A DNA stretch of 64,000 nt. Source: Haliscomenobacter sp033763495 (GTDB lineage: Bacteria > Bacteroidota > Bacteroidia > Chitinophagales > Saprospiraceae). The number at the start of each line of letters is the position of its first letter. Position 1 is the stretch's first letter. The notes beneath the pieces are model-generated. The model made no database searches. It worked only from the letters and a program-made list of their open reading frames with translations, and was not told the DNA's origin. The DNA lies in the NCBI RefSeq assembly GCF_033763495.1, contig NZ_JANRKL010000233.1, positions 1 to 64,000 of the forward strand. Direction: 5' to 3'. Position numbers and translations under genes: made by a program. Below, one piece after another: positions 42,943 through 52,227 of the stretch.

Positions 42943-44298
42943 ATGAAACGAAAAACTTTCCTTAAAACTTCCTCCATTGCAGTGGCAGGAACTTTGTTGT
43001 CGCCACTAAGTTCTTGCACGCCTAAAACAAAAGCCAAAACGATGCGCACAAACTGGGCCGGAAATTACACCTATCAAGCCGAAAAGCTCCACCAACCCAA
43101 AACAGTTGAAGAAGTGCAAGCCCTGGTCAAAAAACTGGATCAGCAAAAAGCCCTGGGCTCCTGCCATTGCTTCAACGACATTGCCGACAGTCCGCTGAAC
43201 CAGATTTCCACCGCCAATCTCAATCAAGTCATCACCATCGATGAAAAGGCCAAAACGGTGACCGTAGAAGCAGGTGCACGCTATGGCCAATTCGCCGAGG
43301 AACTGGATCAAAAAGGCTACGCCTTGCACAACCTGGCCTCCCTGCCGCATATTTCGGTAGCTGGAGCCTGCGCTACCGCTACCCACGGATCGGGAGTTAC
43401 AAATGGGAACCTAGCCACCGCAGTATCAGCACTGGAGATGGTTACGCCTACTGGCGAATTGATCAACCTGAGCCGAAAGAACAATCCAACGGAATTCGCC
43501 GGCGCAGTGGTCGGTTTGGGAGCGTTGGGGATTGTGACCAAGGTTACCTTGGATTTGCAGGATACTTTTCAAGTGCGCCAGGATTTGTTCCAGGACTTAC
43601 CGCTGCAATCACTCCAAGACAACTTTGAGGCCATCATGGCCAGTGGTTACAGCGTGAGTTTGTTCACCGATTGGCAAAATAAGCTGATCAGTCAGATTTG
43701 GGTAAAACGCAAAGTGGATGCCAAAACCAAGGACCTGGTTGCTGACTTTTACGGGGCTAAAGCGGCAACCAAAAACTTGCACCCCATCACCAGCCTGTCT
43801 GCTGAAAACTGTACCGATCAAATGGGGGTTCCCGGGCCCTGGTACGAACGTTTGCCCCACTTCAAAATGGGTTTCACGCCCAGCAGTGGCAAAGAATTGC
43901 AGTCGGAATACTTTGTGCCACGCGAAAATGCAGTGGAAGCAATCATGGCCCTGGAAAAAAAGGGGAATTTGATTTATCCCCAATTGATGATCAGTGAAAT
44001 CCGCAGTATAGCCGCAGATGATTTTTGGATGAGCCCTGCTTACCAGCGGGATTGTGTGGCGATTCACTTCACCTTGAAGCAAAACACCCCTGAGGTGCTG
44101 CAACTTTTGCCAATTATTGAAGCAGAGCTTGCCCCATTCGGGGCTCGGCCACACTGGGGAAAGTTGTTCACCATGGCTCCGAAAGTATTGCACGAACGGT
44201 ACCCAAAGTATGGGGATTTTATGAAGCTGGTGAAGCAATATGATCCAGAAGGGAAGTTCCGCAACGCTTATCTGGATTTGAATATTTATGGAAGCTGA
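42943..44298 (+). CDS. FAD-binding alditol-oxidase/ALO-like protein
   Basis: A 451-residue flavoprotein of the D-arabinono-lactone oxidase group, oxidising polyols or lactones. N-terminal KRKTFLKTSS with a hydrophobic stretch and LSSC (C25) reads as a lipoprotein-type export signal. The FAD region has LGSCHCFND (71-79), where H75 is the likely covalent flavin ligand. It is followed by GVTVEAGARYG-like sequence, then HISVAGACATATHGSG. The C-terminal ALO domain ends in YDPEGKFRNAYLD. The start at 42943 gives a complete signal. It is followed by EamA after 40 bp. Confidence 0.85.
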   Translation: MKRKTFLKTSSIAVAGTLLSPLSSCTPKTKAKTMRTNWAGNYTYQAEKLHQPKTVEEVQALVKKLDQQKALGSCHCFNDIADSPLNQISTANLNQVITIDEKAKTVTVEAGARYGQFAEELDQKGYALHNLASLPHISVAGACATATHGSGVTNGNLATAVSALEMVTPTGELINLSRKNNPTEFAGAVVGLGALGIVTKVTLDLQDTFQVRQDLFQDLPLQSLQDNFEAIMASGYSVSLFTDWQNKLISQIWVKRKVDAKTKDLVADFYGAKAATKNLHPITSLSAENCTDQMGVPGPWYERLPHFKMGFTPSSGKELQSEYFVPRENAVEAIMALEKKGNLIYPQLMISEIRSIAADDFWMSPAYQRDCVAIHFTLKQNTPEVLQLLPIIEAELAPFGARPHWGKLFTMAPKVLHERYPKYGDFMKLVKQYDPEGKFRNAYLDLNIYGS

Positions 44299-44338
44299 TG
44301 GTTCTTTAAAAAATCTGTGTCTAAAGAAAAACACTTTT

Positions 44339-45172
44339 ATGCCAATCGCCCGAATTATCCTGCTTACCATCCTCTCCCTCCTGGCATTTGCGGGCAACTC
44401 CCTACTATGCCGCATTGCGTTGAAACAAACCGATATTGATCCGGCCAGTTTTACTGCAATCCGGCTCATTTCGGGGGCCACGGTGCTCTGGCTGGTGGCC
44501 AACCTGCGCAAACGGAAGCAAGAAGGCCGTGGAAACTGGGTATCTGCCCTGGCACTATTTGCCTATGCAGCTGCCTTTTCCTTTGCTTATGTAAAGCTAA
44601 GCGCTGGAACTGGAGCATTGATTCTGTTTGGGGCAGTACAAGCAACGATGATTGGTTATGGTTTGTGGAAAGGCGAGAAGCTGAAAGCCTTACAATGGCT
44701 CGGCTTAATCCTGGCGCTGATAGGTTTAATCGGATTGGTTTTGCCCGGACTGGCCGCTCCCCCACTCGGTTCAGCGTTTTTGATGTGTGTGGCCGGAGCT
44801 ACTTGGGGGGTGTATTCGCTGCGGGGCCGGGGAGCCGGTGATCCGACCAAAGTTTCGGCAGGTAACTTTTTACGGGCTGCTCCGCTGGCGATTGGGTTGA
44901 GTCTTTTGCTGTTCAAACAAATGGAAATCGACCCGGCTGGAGTTGCTTATGCTTTGGTATCAGGGGCTATTACCTCAGGCATGGGGTACATATTTTGGTA
45001 TACTGTTTTGCCTTCTTTAAAGACGAGCAATGCGGCGACATTGCAACTCAGTGTACCGGTAATTGCTGCCTTGGGTGGGGTTGTTTTTTTGGGTGAGCCG
45101 CTCAGTTTGAGGTTGGTTTTGGCTTCAGTGGCGATATTAGGGGGAATTGGACTGGTGGTTTTAAAGCGCTAG
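44339..45172 (+). CDS. EamA-family (drug/metabolite) transporter
   Basis: A 277-residue inner-membrane protein with ten hydrophobic helices in two EamA repeats, typical of DMT exporters. Features seen are AFAGNSLLCRIALKQTDIDP at the start, TGALILFGAVQATMIG in the first repeat and TLQLSVPVIAALGGVVFLGE in the second. Transported compound unknown. I use ATG 44339; the open frame from 44288 overlaps the preceding gene. Only 15 bp separate it from the convergent gene at 45188, the one convergent junction in this window without a long hairpin. Confidence 0.83.
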   Translation: MPIARIILLTILSLLAFAGNSLLCRIALKQTDIDPASFTAIRLISGATVLWLVANLRKRKQEGRGNWVSALALFAYAAAFSFAYVKLSAGTGALILFGAVQATMIGYGLWKGEKLKALQWLGLILALIGLIGLVLPGLAAPPLGSAFLMCVAGATWGVYSLRGRGAGDPTKVSAGNFLRAAPLAIGLSLLLFKQMEIDPAGVAYALVSGAITSGMGYIFWYTVLPSLKTSNAATLQLSVPVIAALGGVVFLGEPLSLRLVLASVAILGGIGLVVLKR

Positions 45173-45187
45173 TAGGCATATTACCTA

Positions 45188-47395
45188 TTATTTGATCACC
45201 CCCAAATAACGCCCCAACCAATACGGCAACAACCAGATATCCCCGGCACTGTGTTCATAATTCCCATTCCCACTTTTCCGATCCAGGTTGAACATGTTGG
45301 CATTGTGTCGTTGAATTGGGCGTTCATCGGGAGGTAGCACTTCCTTAATCGTTTGACTGCGAAAATTGGGGGCCATTTTTTCAATGTCCTGGCGGTGGCT
45401 GTTGGCAATTTCCCAGCTGATCAAATCCAGGGGATGCTCCTGCAAGTACCAAATCGCTTCCTTTAAATCAAAATTAGTTGTGCCCGTCAGGGCGGTAAAT
45501 AGGTTCCAGAGCCCTTCCTTCTCGGGTCTTTCTGTTTGCCAGTGGTCCAGAATGGCCTTGCGGTAATGCCTTTTGAGGGTATCGTTCAGGGCATAGCGGT
45601 AGAGGCCCCAATAGCCTAGAAAATACATCTCATCATCCGAGTGATTCCAGGAATCGGAGAGGGTTTTGCTCAAATCATCGGCATCCTCGGGTGCGTATCC
45701 AATTTGGCTCATGGGCCGCATCAGGTTTTCAAAATAGCCCTGTTTATTGAGCAATTCGAAGGCTTTATCCCGATACTTGGTTTTTTGGGTAAAAAAATAA
45801 GCCGTTTGCAACATGGCAATGATGTTCGAAGCATTCAACTTGCGGTCGCCAACGTTGGTGGGTAAAGCATTGACGTAGCTAGGGTTCCAACGCCCCCAGG
45901 TTGTGGGTTTTCCGTCGAAATCAATCAAGTAGAGGTCGTTTTTGAGAATATGCGACATCAGGGTGTCAATCAATACGATCGCCCTTTTTTTCAAGGTTGG
46001 GTCTTCAATCAGTTCCGCCATGGCTCCGTAGGCAAAAATATGCCCAATGGCCTCATCGCTGCTGGTAGTTGATTTCCAGTCCCATTCGGCATCAGGTGAT
46101 GGTTGCCATCGCTCAGGGTCAGCAAGTTGAGGGATATAGCCTCGGCGTTCAAAGGAACGGGCCGGAAAGCCGGGAACAGGATTGATTGTATATAAACGTT
46201 CCATGGCATCCAGAGATTCCCGGCAATTTTGCAAGGCCTCGGGGTCTTTGGTGACTTTGTAGCGAAAAACCTCTGCACCTAAGTACATCGAAGTCCACAA
46301 GCCGTCGTTGTCCGAATCAGCGAGGTAACCTGTCGCCAAATTGCCTTTTTTCATCCCACTCAAAGAGGCATTAAACCCGTTGCGGATGTGGCGCGTACGC
46401 ACTTGGGTATCAAAAAAAGCCGCCTTTTCCTTTAAAGTCATGTGCTGGAACTGGATTTGTGCCAGGCCTTTTTGGGTCAAAATTAAAACGGAACGCTCCG
46501 GCCCTTCGGAGATGTGCAGCACTTCATTGCCAGGCAGCCAGCGTTCGCCTTGGTAATAGTCAAACTTGCCGTCTTTGCGCAGGGCAAAAGCGCCGTTGTT
46601 GCTGCCAAACCATATCTTGTCGGCAATGGTTTGTACGACTTTGATATTAGGAACTGGGACGTGTTGTTGTTTGGGGCTGAGGGTTTGGGTTTTGAGGTCA
46701 AAGCTTTGGTAGCCATCGTTGCTGCCAATGATGATTTTTTGTCGATCGGGGCTAAAATCAAAAGCGGTAAAGCCAACACCAGTGCAGATTTTTTGCAGAT
46801 TCGAGGAACTTGGAGTAAAGTGATACAACCCTTTTTTGCCCAAAATCCAAAATAGTTGAGTGCTTTTTTGCCAACGCAGGCTCAGCACTTCGTCATCCGG
46901 CAATTGGCCTTGCCAAAGGGTTTGAGAGTTCTGAACGTAGTGCAACAGATGGCCATCCGAAATCAGGAAGGCAAAATCCACGCCAGCTTCCAATAGTTTG
47001 GCTTTGGGCAAGTTGTGTTTGGACAATAAGGTACCTGCCCAAGCATTGCTCAGCACATTTTGGTCGTCGAGGAAAACGAACTGGTTTTGGCACAGTGCCA
47101 TTGCAGCAATTTTTTTATGCGCCAGGGTTCGATAAGTGCGATCAGGTTCCAGGGTGCCCGGATACAAAAAGCGGCCATTATAGAGCTGGATCAAGCCTCC
47201 CGAGGAATGAATTTTAATGACACCATTGCGGTCGGAGAAAGCCTTTCCATCTTGGAGATCACTCTGATCGGGTACGTAATATTTGACGCTAAAGTCTTGG
47301 ATGAAGGCTTGGTCGAGGTGATAGGGTTGTTTGGATTGGGCAAATAAAAGGCTAAAACTGCACAAAAATAGCCCCCAGGTGAATGTGAATTTCAT
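45188..47395 (-). CDS. Secreted beta-propeller plus alpha/alpha-toroid protein, unknown function
   Basis: A 735-residue exported protein: signal peptide 1-19, then propeller-like repeats (about 30-310, with segments such as IADKIWFGSNNGAFALRKDG) and a helical region from about 325 with DSDNDGLWTSMYLGAEVFRY. This fits an (alpha/alpha) toroid as in glycan-active enzymes, but I cannot place it in a family. It lies 37 bp after the BNR-repeat gene on the same strand, so the two are one operon. A joint role in breaking down or reading a secreted glycan is an inference. Confidence 0.6.
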   Translation of the reverse strand: MKFTFTWGLFLCSFSLLFAQSKQPYHLDQAFIQDFSVKYYVPDQSDLQDGKAFSDRNGVIKIHSSGGLIQLYNGRFLYPGTLEPDRTYRTLAHKKIAAMALCQNQFVFLDDQNVLSNAWAGTLLSKHNLPKAKLLEAGVDFAFLISDGHLLHYVQNSQTLWQGQLPDDEVLSLRWQKSTQLFWILGKKGLYHFTPSSSNLQKICTGVGFTAFDFSPDRQKIIIGSNDGYQSFDLKTQTLSPKQQHVPVPNIKVVQTIADKIWFGSNNGAFALRKDGKFDYYQGERWLPGNEVLHISEGPERSVLILTQKGLAQIQFQHMTLKEKAAFFDTQVRTRHIRNGFNASLSGMKKGNLATGYLADSDNDGLWTSMYLGAEVFRYKVTKDPEALQNCRESLDAMERLYTINPVPGFPARSFERRGYIPQLADPERWQPSPDAEWDWKSTTSSDEAIGHIFAYGAMAELIEDPTLKKRAIVLIDTLMSHILKNDLYLIDFDGKPTTWGRWNPSYVNALPTNVGDRKLNASNIIAMLQTAYFFTQKTKYRDKAFELLNKQGYFENLMRPMSQIGYAPEDADDLSKTLSDSWNHSDDEMYFLGYWGLYRYALNDTLKRHYRKAILDHWQTERPEKEGLWNLFTALTGTTNFDLKEAIWYLQEHPLDLISWEIANSHRQDIEKMAPNFRSQTIKEVLPPDERPIQRHNANMFNLDRKSGNGNYEHSAGDIWLLPYWLGRYLGVIK

Positions 47396-47432
47396 GTTCG
47401 TTTAAAGTTTTTTTGCTTGTCGCTCTAAAATC

Positions 47433-48614
47433 TCAATTTCGGCTCAGTTTCGCTGGATCCACCACCACATATTTGATGGCTTTTTGATCACTTTTTAAAT
47501 GATAAGAATACGTAAGATGCAACAGACCATCCGCAGTTTGAATCAAACAAGGATACGAAAAACTTCCCTCCCCCTTGGCCACATTTTCCAGTGCAGTTTT
47601 CCATTTCCAGGTTTTTCCCTCATCATCCGAAAGGAACAAACTCAGGCGGTAGCGGCCATCTTCCAGGTCATTGCCCACAAAAGCCCATTTCCCATCCTGC
47701 AATACCAATAACTCAACGCTAGCGGTATTGGGAATCTCAGTTTTGGTAGCGGGCGACCAACTTTCGCCCCTGTCGCTAGACTCGCTCACTTGCACGCGTG
47801 GAGGCGCGTCCCCGCTATCACGCAAGTAGGCAAGCAATTTTCTATCCTTCTTTTGTACAAGAGTGGGTTGAATGGGGCCTCGCCCAACCAAGGGTAAACT
47901 GGGTCGCCAGGTCTGACCTTGGTCATCAGAAATCGCCATCAACGAAAGATTAAATCCATCCGAATACAGAGGTAAGATGATTCGAGAACCAATGATCAGT
48001 GGCTTGATCCGCGTCATCCAACCCATGCAGCGCTTGACGGGGTCCTGACTGGCGGCGATGATCATTTTGTCATAAGTAGGTGCGTATTCCGCCCAGCCCG
48101 CAGTGTTTTCGGGTAAAACTTTGAACTGCTTGGCCATCTCTTCGGCAAAGCGGGCGTCAGGCTTGAGCAAGATGTTGTCCTGCCAGCCCCAAATGGGTGG
48201 GCCACTTTTGAGGTAATCAGTAGAGGTTCGAACCCGCAAAATCGATTGCTCCCATTTGTTGGCTTGTACAGCAATCCAGACCAAAAAAAGGGCATTGTCT
48301 TGATTCAAAAACAAAACTGGGTTACAATCGGGTAAATTGGGGGTGTCAGCCATTAAAAAGGGGGCACTCCAGACGGTTTTTCCTTTTTCCAGGCGTGCGC
48401 CCATGAGCTTGACATCATCCGCAGTGCGTTCTCCACTGCCGTAAAACCAGACTACCAGCAGATCGTCGTTGGGCAAATGCACGAGGCTGCTGCCATGGAC
48501 ATGTTTGTCTTGCAGGGGAAAAATCAGCATGGATTTTTCAAAACCTGGTGTTTGGCCAAAAGCGAAAGTCAAACCAAGCCAGGCAATGGCCAGACAAGTG
48601 TTTCTTTTCAACAT
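47433..48614 (-). CDS. BNR-repeat sialidase-superfamily protein
   Basis: A 393-residue exported propeller: signal peptide about 1-20, then at least three Asp boxes spaced exactly 50 residues apart (SDDQGQTW 229-236, SSDRGESW 279-286, SDDEGKTW 329-336). RDSGDAPPRVQVSES and VELLVLQDGKWAFVGNDL are typical of exo-sialidase-like (PF13088) members. The usual FRIP motif for sialidase is not seen, so sialic acid as substrate is not certain; other glycan or ester substrates are possible. First gene of a two-gene operon with 45188-47395. Confidence 0.78.
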   Translation of the reverse strand: MLKRNTCLAIAWLGLTFAFGQTPGFEKSMLIFPLQDKHVHGSSLVHLPNDDLLVVWFYGSGERTADDVKLMGARLEKGKTVWSAPFLMADTPNLPDCNPVLFLNQDNALFLVWIAVQANKWEQSILRVRTSTDYLKSGPPIWGWQDNILLKPDARFAEEMAKQFKVLPENTAGWAEYAPTYDKMIIAASQDPVKRCMGWMTRIKPLIIGSRIILPLYSDGFNLSLMAISDDQGQTWRPSLPLVGRGPIQPTLVQKKDRKLLAYLRDSGDAPPRVQVSESSDRGESWSPATKTEIPNTASVELLVLQDGKWAFVGNDLEDGRYRLSLFLSDDEGKTWKWKTALENVAKGEGSFSYPCLIQTADGLLHLTYSYHLKSDQKAIKYVVVDPAKLSRN

Positions 48615-48701
48615 GCGGTCGATAAATGGGTTTAAAATAATAGGCTACATGGCACTTGATCACAAATTAATCATTAATATTGGATAAAATTTTCAGTCCA
48701 C

Positions 48702-50057
48702 ATGAAGTTCTACCTAAAAAAAATCAGCCTGTTCCTGCTGCTGGGTTTCCTAATCAGCTCCCTGGCTTGTGCTCAAAACAAGGTAAGTCCACAAACTGCC
48801 TTAAAAAGCTACATTGATACAAAGGATAAGTCCTATCAATGGGTTCTAAAAGACTCTACTACACTGGGCACGGTAAAAGCCTACCATTTGCTCCTCACTT
48901 CCCAAGAATGGCGGGAATACATCTGGCGGCACCAGCTCACGGTCTTTGTTCCCAGCACTACCCAATATGATGGCGCTTTGCTTTTCATCACGGGTGGTTC
49001 CAACAAAGCTGAGCAACCTAATTGGAGTAGTGCCGATCAGCTCTGGGCCCCTTTGGCGGGTGTCGCTGAAAAGAACAAAGGCATCGTCGCTTTGATCAAA
49101 CAGGTACCCAATCAACCTTTGTACGGCACCATGACCGAAGATGAGCTCATTTCGCACACTTTGCATCAATTTAAAGGGGACAAAGATTATACCTGGCCCT
49201 TGTTGTTTCCAATGGTAAAATCGGCGGTAAAGGCAATGGATGCGGTACAGGAATTCAGCAAACAAAAAATCAAGCACACTATCAATAACTTTGTAGTCAC
49301 CGGAGCTTCCAAACGCGGCTGGACCACCTGGCTCAGCGCAGCCATCGACGACCAAAGGGTAAAAGCCATCGCACCCATGGTGATCGACATGCTCAATATG
49401 CCGGCTACACTGGACTATCAATTTAAAACTTATGGTGAATACAGCGTGCAAATTGAAGACTATGTCAAATTGGGCATTCCCCAAAATACCGATACTGAAG
49501 ATGGCAAAGCCATCACCGCCATGATCGATCCTTATTCTTACCGCAGCAAACTCACCGTACCCAAGATGATCTTTATTGGCACCAATGATGAATACTGGAC
49601 GGTGGATGCCATCAAACACTATTACGACCAGATTCCAGGCAAAAACATGATTCATTACGTGCCCAATGTTGGCCACAACCTGGGTGGGGGCAAACAAGCG
49701 TTTGAAGCCCTGAGCGCTTTTTTTGGCCTTACGATCACGAATAAGGCGTATCCGCATTGCACCTGGACGGTCAATGAGGTGCTGGAAGGTGTTGAACTCA
49801 CGGTGAATGCGCCGACTCAGGACCTGGTGGAAAGCACACTGTGGGCGACCACTTCTTCTGATCGGGATTTCCGCAACAACCTCTGGCTGAGTAAAAACAT
49901 CAAGCTTAGTGGCAGCAATACCATCAAAGTTTCCCTGCCCTATCCGAAAAAAGGGTATCAGGCTTTTTACCTGGATTTGAAATACAAAGACCCGAATGGC
50001 GGAACGTTTACCACGAGCACACGGGTGTATGTGTGTGATGCAGCCGGAGTATTATAA
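48702..50057 (+). CDS. PhoPQ-activated pathogenicity-related (PqaA-like) hydrolase
   Basis: A 451-residue exported alpha/beta hydrolase of the PhoPQ_related family (PF10142). Signal peptide ends near LACAQ. The family signature EWREYIWRHQLTVFVP is at 69-84, the nucleophile is likely S203 in TGASKRGWTTWL, and IFIGTNDEYWTVDA and GHNLGGGK supply the other active-site regions. The biochemical activity of the family is not settled. It is divergent from the BNR operon. The stop TAA directly precedes a GATGAAA-type inverted repeat. Confidence 0.85.
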   Translation: MKFYLKKISLFLLLGFLISSLACAQNKVSPQTALKSYIDTKDKSYQWVLKDSTTLGTVKAYHLLLTSQEWREYIWRHQLTVFVPSTTQYDGALLFITGGSNKAEQPNWSSADQLWAPLAGVAEKNKGIVALIKQVPNQPLYGTMTEDELISHTLHQFKGDKDYTWPLLFPMVKSAVKAMDAVQEFSKQKIKHTINNFVVTGASKRGWTTWLSAAIDDQRVKAIAPMVIDMLNMPATLDYQFKTYGEYSVQIEDYVKLGIPQNTDTEDGKAITAMIDPYSYRSKLTVPKMIFIGTNDEYWTVDAIKHYYDQIPGKNMIHYVPNVGHNLGGGKQAFEALSAFFGLTITNKAYPHCTWTVNEVLEGVELTVNAPTQDLVESTLWATTSSDRDFRNNLWLSKNIKLSGSNTIKVSLPYPKKGYQAFYLDLKYKDPNGGTFTTSTRVYVCDAAGVL

Positions 50058-50182
50058 AGATGAAAGATGAAAGATGAAATAGGCTACCGCAGCGTTTTTG
50101 GCCATGACCTTGTCTAAGTCTCTGCGGTAGCCTCTTTCATCTTTCATCTCTCATCTCTAATCATTCATCTCTCATCTCTATT
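50058..50182. repeat. GATGAAA-armed inverted repeat with GCTACCGCAG core
   Basis: Arms 50065-50092 and 50122-50149 pair over 28 bp with one mismatch. The outer part is AGATGAAA tandem units, the inner part is GGCTACCGCAG. The 29-base loop, CGTTTTTGGCCATGACC and on, is homologous to the 29-base loop at 55768-55796. Further CATCTCT units continue to 50182. It lies between two co-directional genes. Confidence 0.87.
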
Positions 50183-50250
50183 TAAACAACTTTTTCTCCC
50201 CACAACTCATCATTTAGTGTAATTTTGCCACTTCAAATCAAAAATTAGGA

Positions 50251-50622
50251 ATGAGTACTAAAAAACCTAATCGAAAGCCTGCTGGTCCAGGCCGTCAGGA
50301 AAAAGAGAATCCTACCCCTCGCACTCAGCCAACTGCACGCCCGAGCACTGGTAGCACGGAGCGTGTGCGCAGCAGCGCAAGCAGTTCTACCCGGGCACCT
50401 CGGGTCAAAAAGGACCTGATTTTCAATCGCAATAACTATATTCTCCTGGGAGCAGCCGGATTGGCCATGGCGCTTGGCATCATTCTGATGTCGGGTGGCT
50501 CAATGCCAGACCCCAACACCTGGGATGAAAACATCATTTATGGTTCCCGCCGCATGGTCATTGCGCCGATCTTTATGCTGGGGGGAGTTGTACTGGGAAT
50601 TGTAGCCATTTTCCGCAAATAA
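50251..50622 (+). CDS. DUF3098 domain-containing membrane protein
   Basis: A 123-residue inner-membrane protein with a basic, serine/proline-rich N-terminus (1-60) and two transmembrane helices (about 67-85 and 103-120). The sequence around SGGSMPDPNTWDENIIYGSR between the helices is the DUF3098 signature. This family is common next to uppP and truB in Bacteroidota, as here, and often near cell-division genes, but its function is unknown. uppP starts 8 bp later. TAATTTTG at 50220-50227 may be a -7 element for the operon. Confidence 0.87.
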   Translation: MSTKKPNRKPAGPGRQEKENPTPRTQPTARPSTGSTERVRSSASSSTRAPRVKKDLIFNRNNYILLGAAGLAMALGIILMSGGSMPDPNTWDENIIYGSRRMVIAPIFMLGGVVLGIVAIFRK

Positions 50623-50630
50623 ACGCATTC

Positions 50631-51434
50631 ATGACCGAGATTATCCGTGGGCTTATCCTTGGCATCGTTCAGGGAATAACCGAGTTCTTGCCTGTGAGCA
50701 GTGATGGGCATTTGGAATTGGCCAAGTATATCTTGGGCGACAAAAGTATGGGTGAAGACAGCCTGTTCATGACTATTGCTCTACATGTCGCCACTACTCT
50801 ATCCATTATCGTTGTTTTCCGCAAAGACATCAAAGACATCTTTGGCGGTTTGTTCCAATTCAAATGGAATGCACAGACCGAATTCTCAGCCAAAGTTGTC
50901 GTTTCCATGATTCCTGCAGTATTTGCGGGTTTGTTTTTTGAAAAAGAAATTGAGAGTCTGTTTAGCGGCCGAATATTATTGGTTGCTGCGATGCTAGCAG
51001 TTTCTGGTCTGATGCTGCTTTTGGCCCATTATTTTGCCAAAGACACCAACAAACCTATTTCATATTTGAACGCATTCCTCATTGGTATTGCCCAAGCCTT
51101 GGCCATCGCACCTGGGCTTTCTCGTTCAGGGTCAACCATTTCCACCTCGGTGCTTTTTGGTATTGATCGGAACGTAGCCGCTAAGTTTTCCTTTTTAATG
51201 GTCATTCCCTTGATCCTTGGCAAGTTGGCCAAGGATATCCTCGATGGCCAATATAGTGGTCCACTTGAAAATGGAACTACTTTAATTGTTGGCTTTTTGG
51301 CGGCCTTTTTCACTGGGTTATTCGCTTGTCGACTCGTGTTAAAAGTGGTTCAACAAAGCAAATTGGTCTATTTTGCAGTATATTGCTTTGCTGTGGCAAT
51401 CATCGCAGCAGCCTATATCCTGAGCAAAGGATAA
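50631..51434 (+). CDS. uppP: Undecaprenyl-diphosphatase UppP (BacA)
   Basis: A 267-residue inner-membrane phosphatase that recycles undecaprenyl diphosphate to the monophosphate carrier for cell-wall synthesis, with bacitracin resistance as a side effect. Both active-site motifs are present: GIVQGITEFLPVSSDGHLEL (11-30) and PGLSRSGST (161-169). Multiple helices match the family and the length is normal. It lies between DUF3098 (8 bp) and truB (24 bp) in one operon. Confidence 0.95.
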   Translation: MTEIIRGLILGIVQGITEFLPVSSDGHLELAKYILGDKSMGEDSLFMTIALHVATTLSIIVVFRKDIKDIFGGLFQFKWNAQTEFSAKVVVSMIPAVFAGLFFEKEIESLFSGRILLVAAMLAVSGLMLLLAHYFAKDTNKPISYLNAFLIGIAQALAIAPGLSRSGSTISTSVLFGIDRNVAAKFSFLMVIPLILGKLAKDILDGQYSGPLENGTTLIVGFLAAFFTGLFACRLVLKVVQQSKLVYFAVYCFAVAIIAAAYILSKG

Positions 51435-51458
51435 CATTTGTCTAACAAAATCGGCCAT

Positions 51459-52187
51459 ATGGACCCGAATGCCGGAGAGCGGCCACTGAATAGTCAATAT
51501 TTCACCGAAGGCGCTGTATTACTCGTGGACAAACCACAGGGATGGACTTCCTTTGACGTAGTGAATAAATTGCGCGGAAAAATCCGCAGCTTGTTTCAAC
51601 TAAAAAACATCAAAGTTGGGCATGCAGGCACCCTTGATCCCATGGCCACAGGCCTGCTGATCGTTTGCACGGGGAAAGACACCAAACGCATCAACGAATA
51701 CCAGGATCGCTCCAAAGTGTATACGGGTACGGTTACTTTTGGGGGCACTACTGCCTCCTATGATGCGGAGACAGAAATAGACGCTACTTTCCCTTTTGAG
51801 CACATCACCCCTGAGTTATTGGAACAAGCCAAGGAAAAGTTTCTTGGCGAAATAGAACAAGTTCCGCCAATGTTTTCAGCCATAAAAGTAGATGGGCAAC
51901 CGCTGTATAAAATGGCAAGAAAGGGCGAAAGCATCAAAGTGGAAGCCCGCAAAGTGCACATTTACGACATCAATTTTACCCGTGTAGAACTACCTGAAGT
52001 AGACTTTGAGGTGCATTGCAGCAAGGGTACTTACATTCGGTCTTTGGCTTATGACTTGGGTAAAGCGGTAAAAAGTGGTGCATATTTGAGTGCGCTGCGC
52101 CGCACCAAGATTGGAGAATTTGAGGTGGATAAGGCCAAATCTGTTAGTGAATGGGTGGAATGGATGGATGGAAAAATCCAGGCCTAA
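51459..52187 (+). CDS. truB: tRNA pseudouridine(55) synthase TruB
   Basis: A 242-residue enzyme that makes pseudouridine 55 in the T-arm of tRNAs. The active-site motif GHAGTLDPMATG is at 54-65 with catalytic D60, after LLVDKPQGWTSFDVV at 21-35. The second conserved block VHCSKGTYIRSLAYDLG is also present. I use ATG 51459; a TTG at 51438 would add seven residues. Shorter than the E. coli protein because the C-terminal PUA part is reduced, as often in Bacteroidota. Last gene of the operon, followed by a strong hairpin. Confidence 0.95.
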   Translation: MDPNAGERPLNSQYFTEGAVLLVDKPQGWTSFDVVNKLRGKIRSLFQLKNIKVGHAGTLDPMATGLLIVCTGKDTKRINEYQDRSKVYTGTVTFGGTTASYDAETEIDATFPFEHITPELLEQAKEKFLGEIEQVPPMFSAIKVDGQPLYKMARKGESIKVEARKVHIYDINFTRVELPEVDFEVHCSKGTYIRSLAYDLGKAVKSGAYLSALRRTKIGEFEVDKAKSVSEWVEWMDGKIQA

Positions 52188-52227
52188 AATTTTCATCCAT
52201 AAAGCCTATTTTTCACCAATTAGACAT

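Noticed and set aside
43609..44511. 300-codon frame opposite the alditol-oxidase-like gene
   Set aside because: Antisense to a well-supported flavoprotein, and it would overlap the EamA start region.
48846..49757. 303-codon frame opposite the PqaA-like hydrolase
   Set aside because: The opposite frame has a signal peptide and the family signature; this one has no domain and is a shadow.
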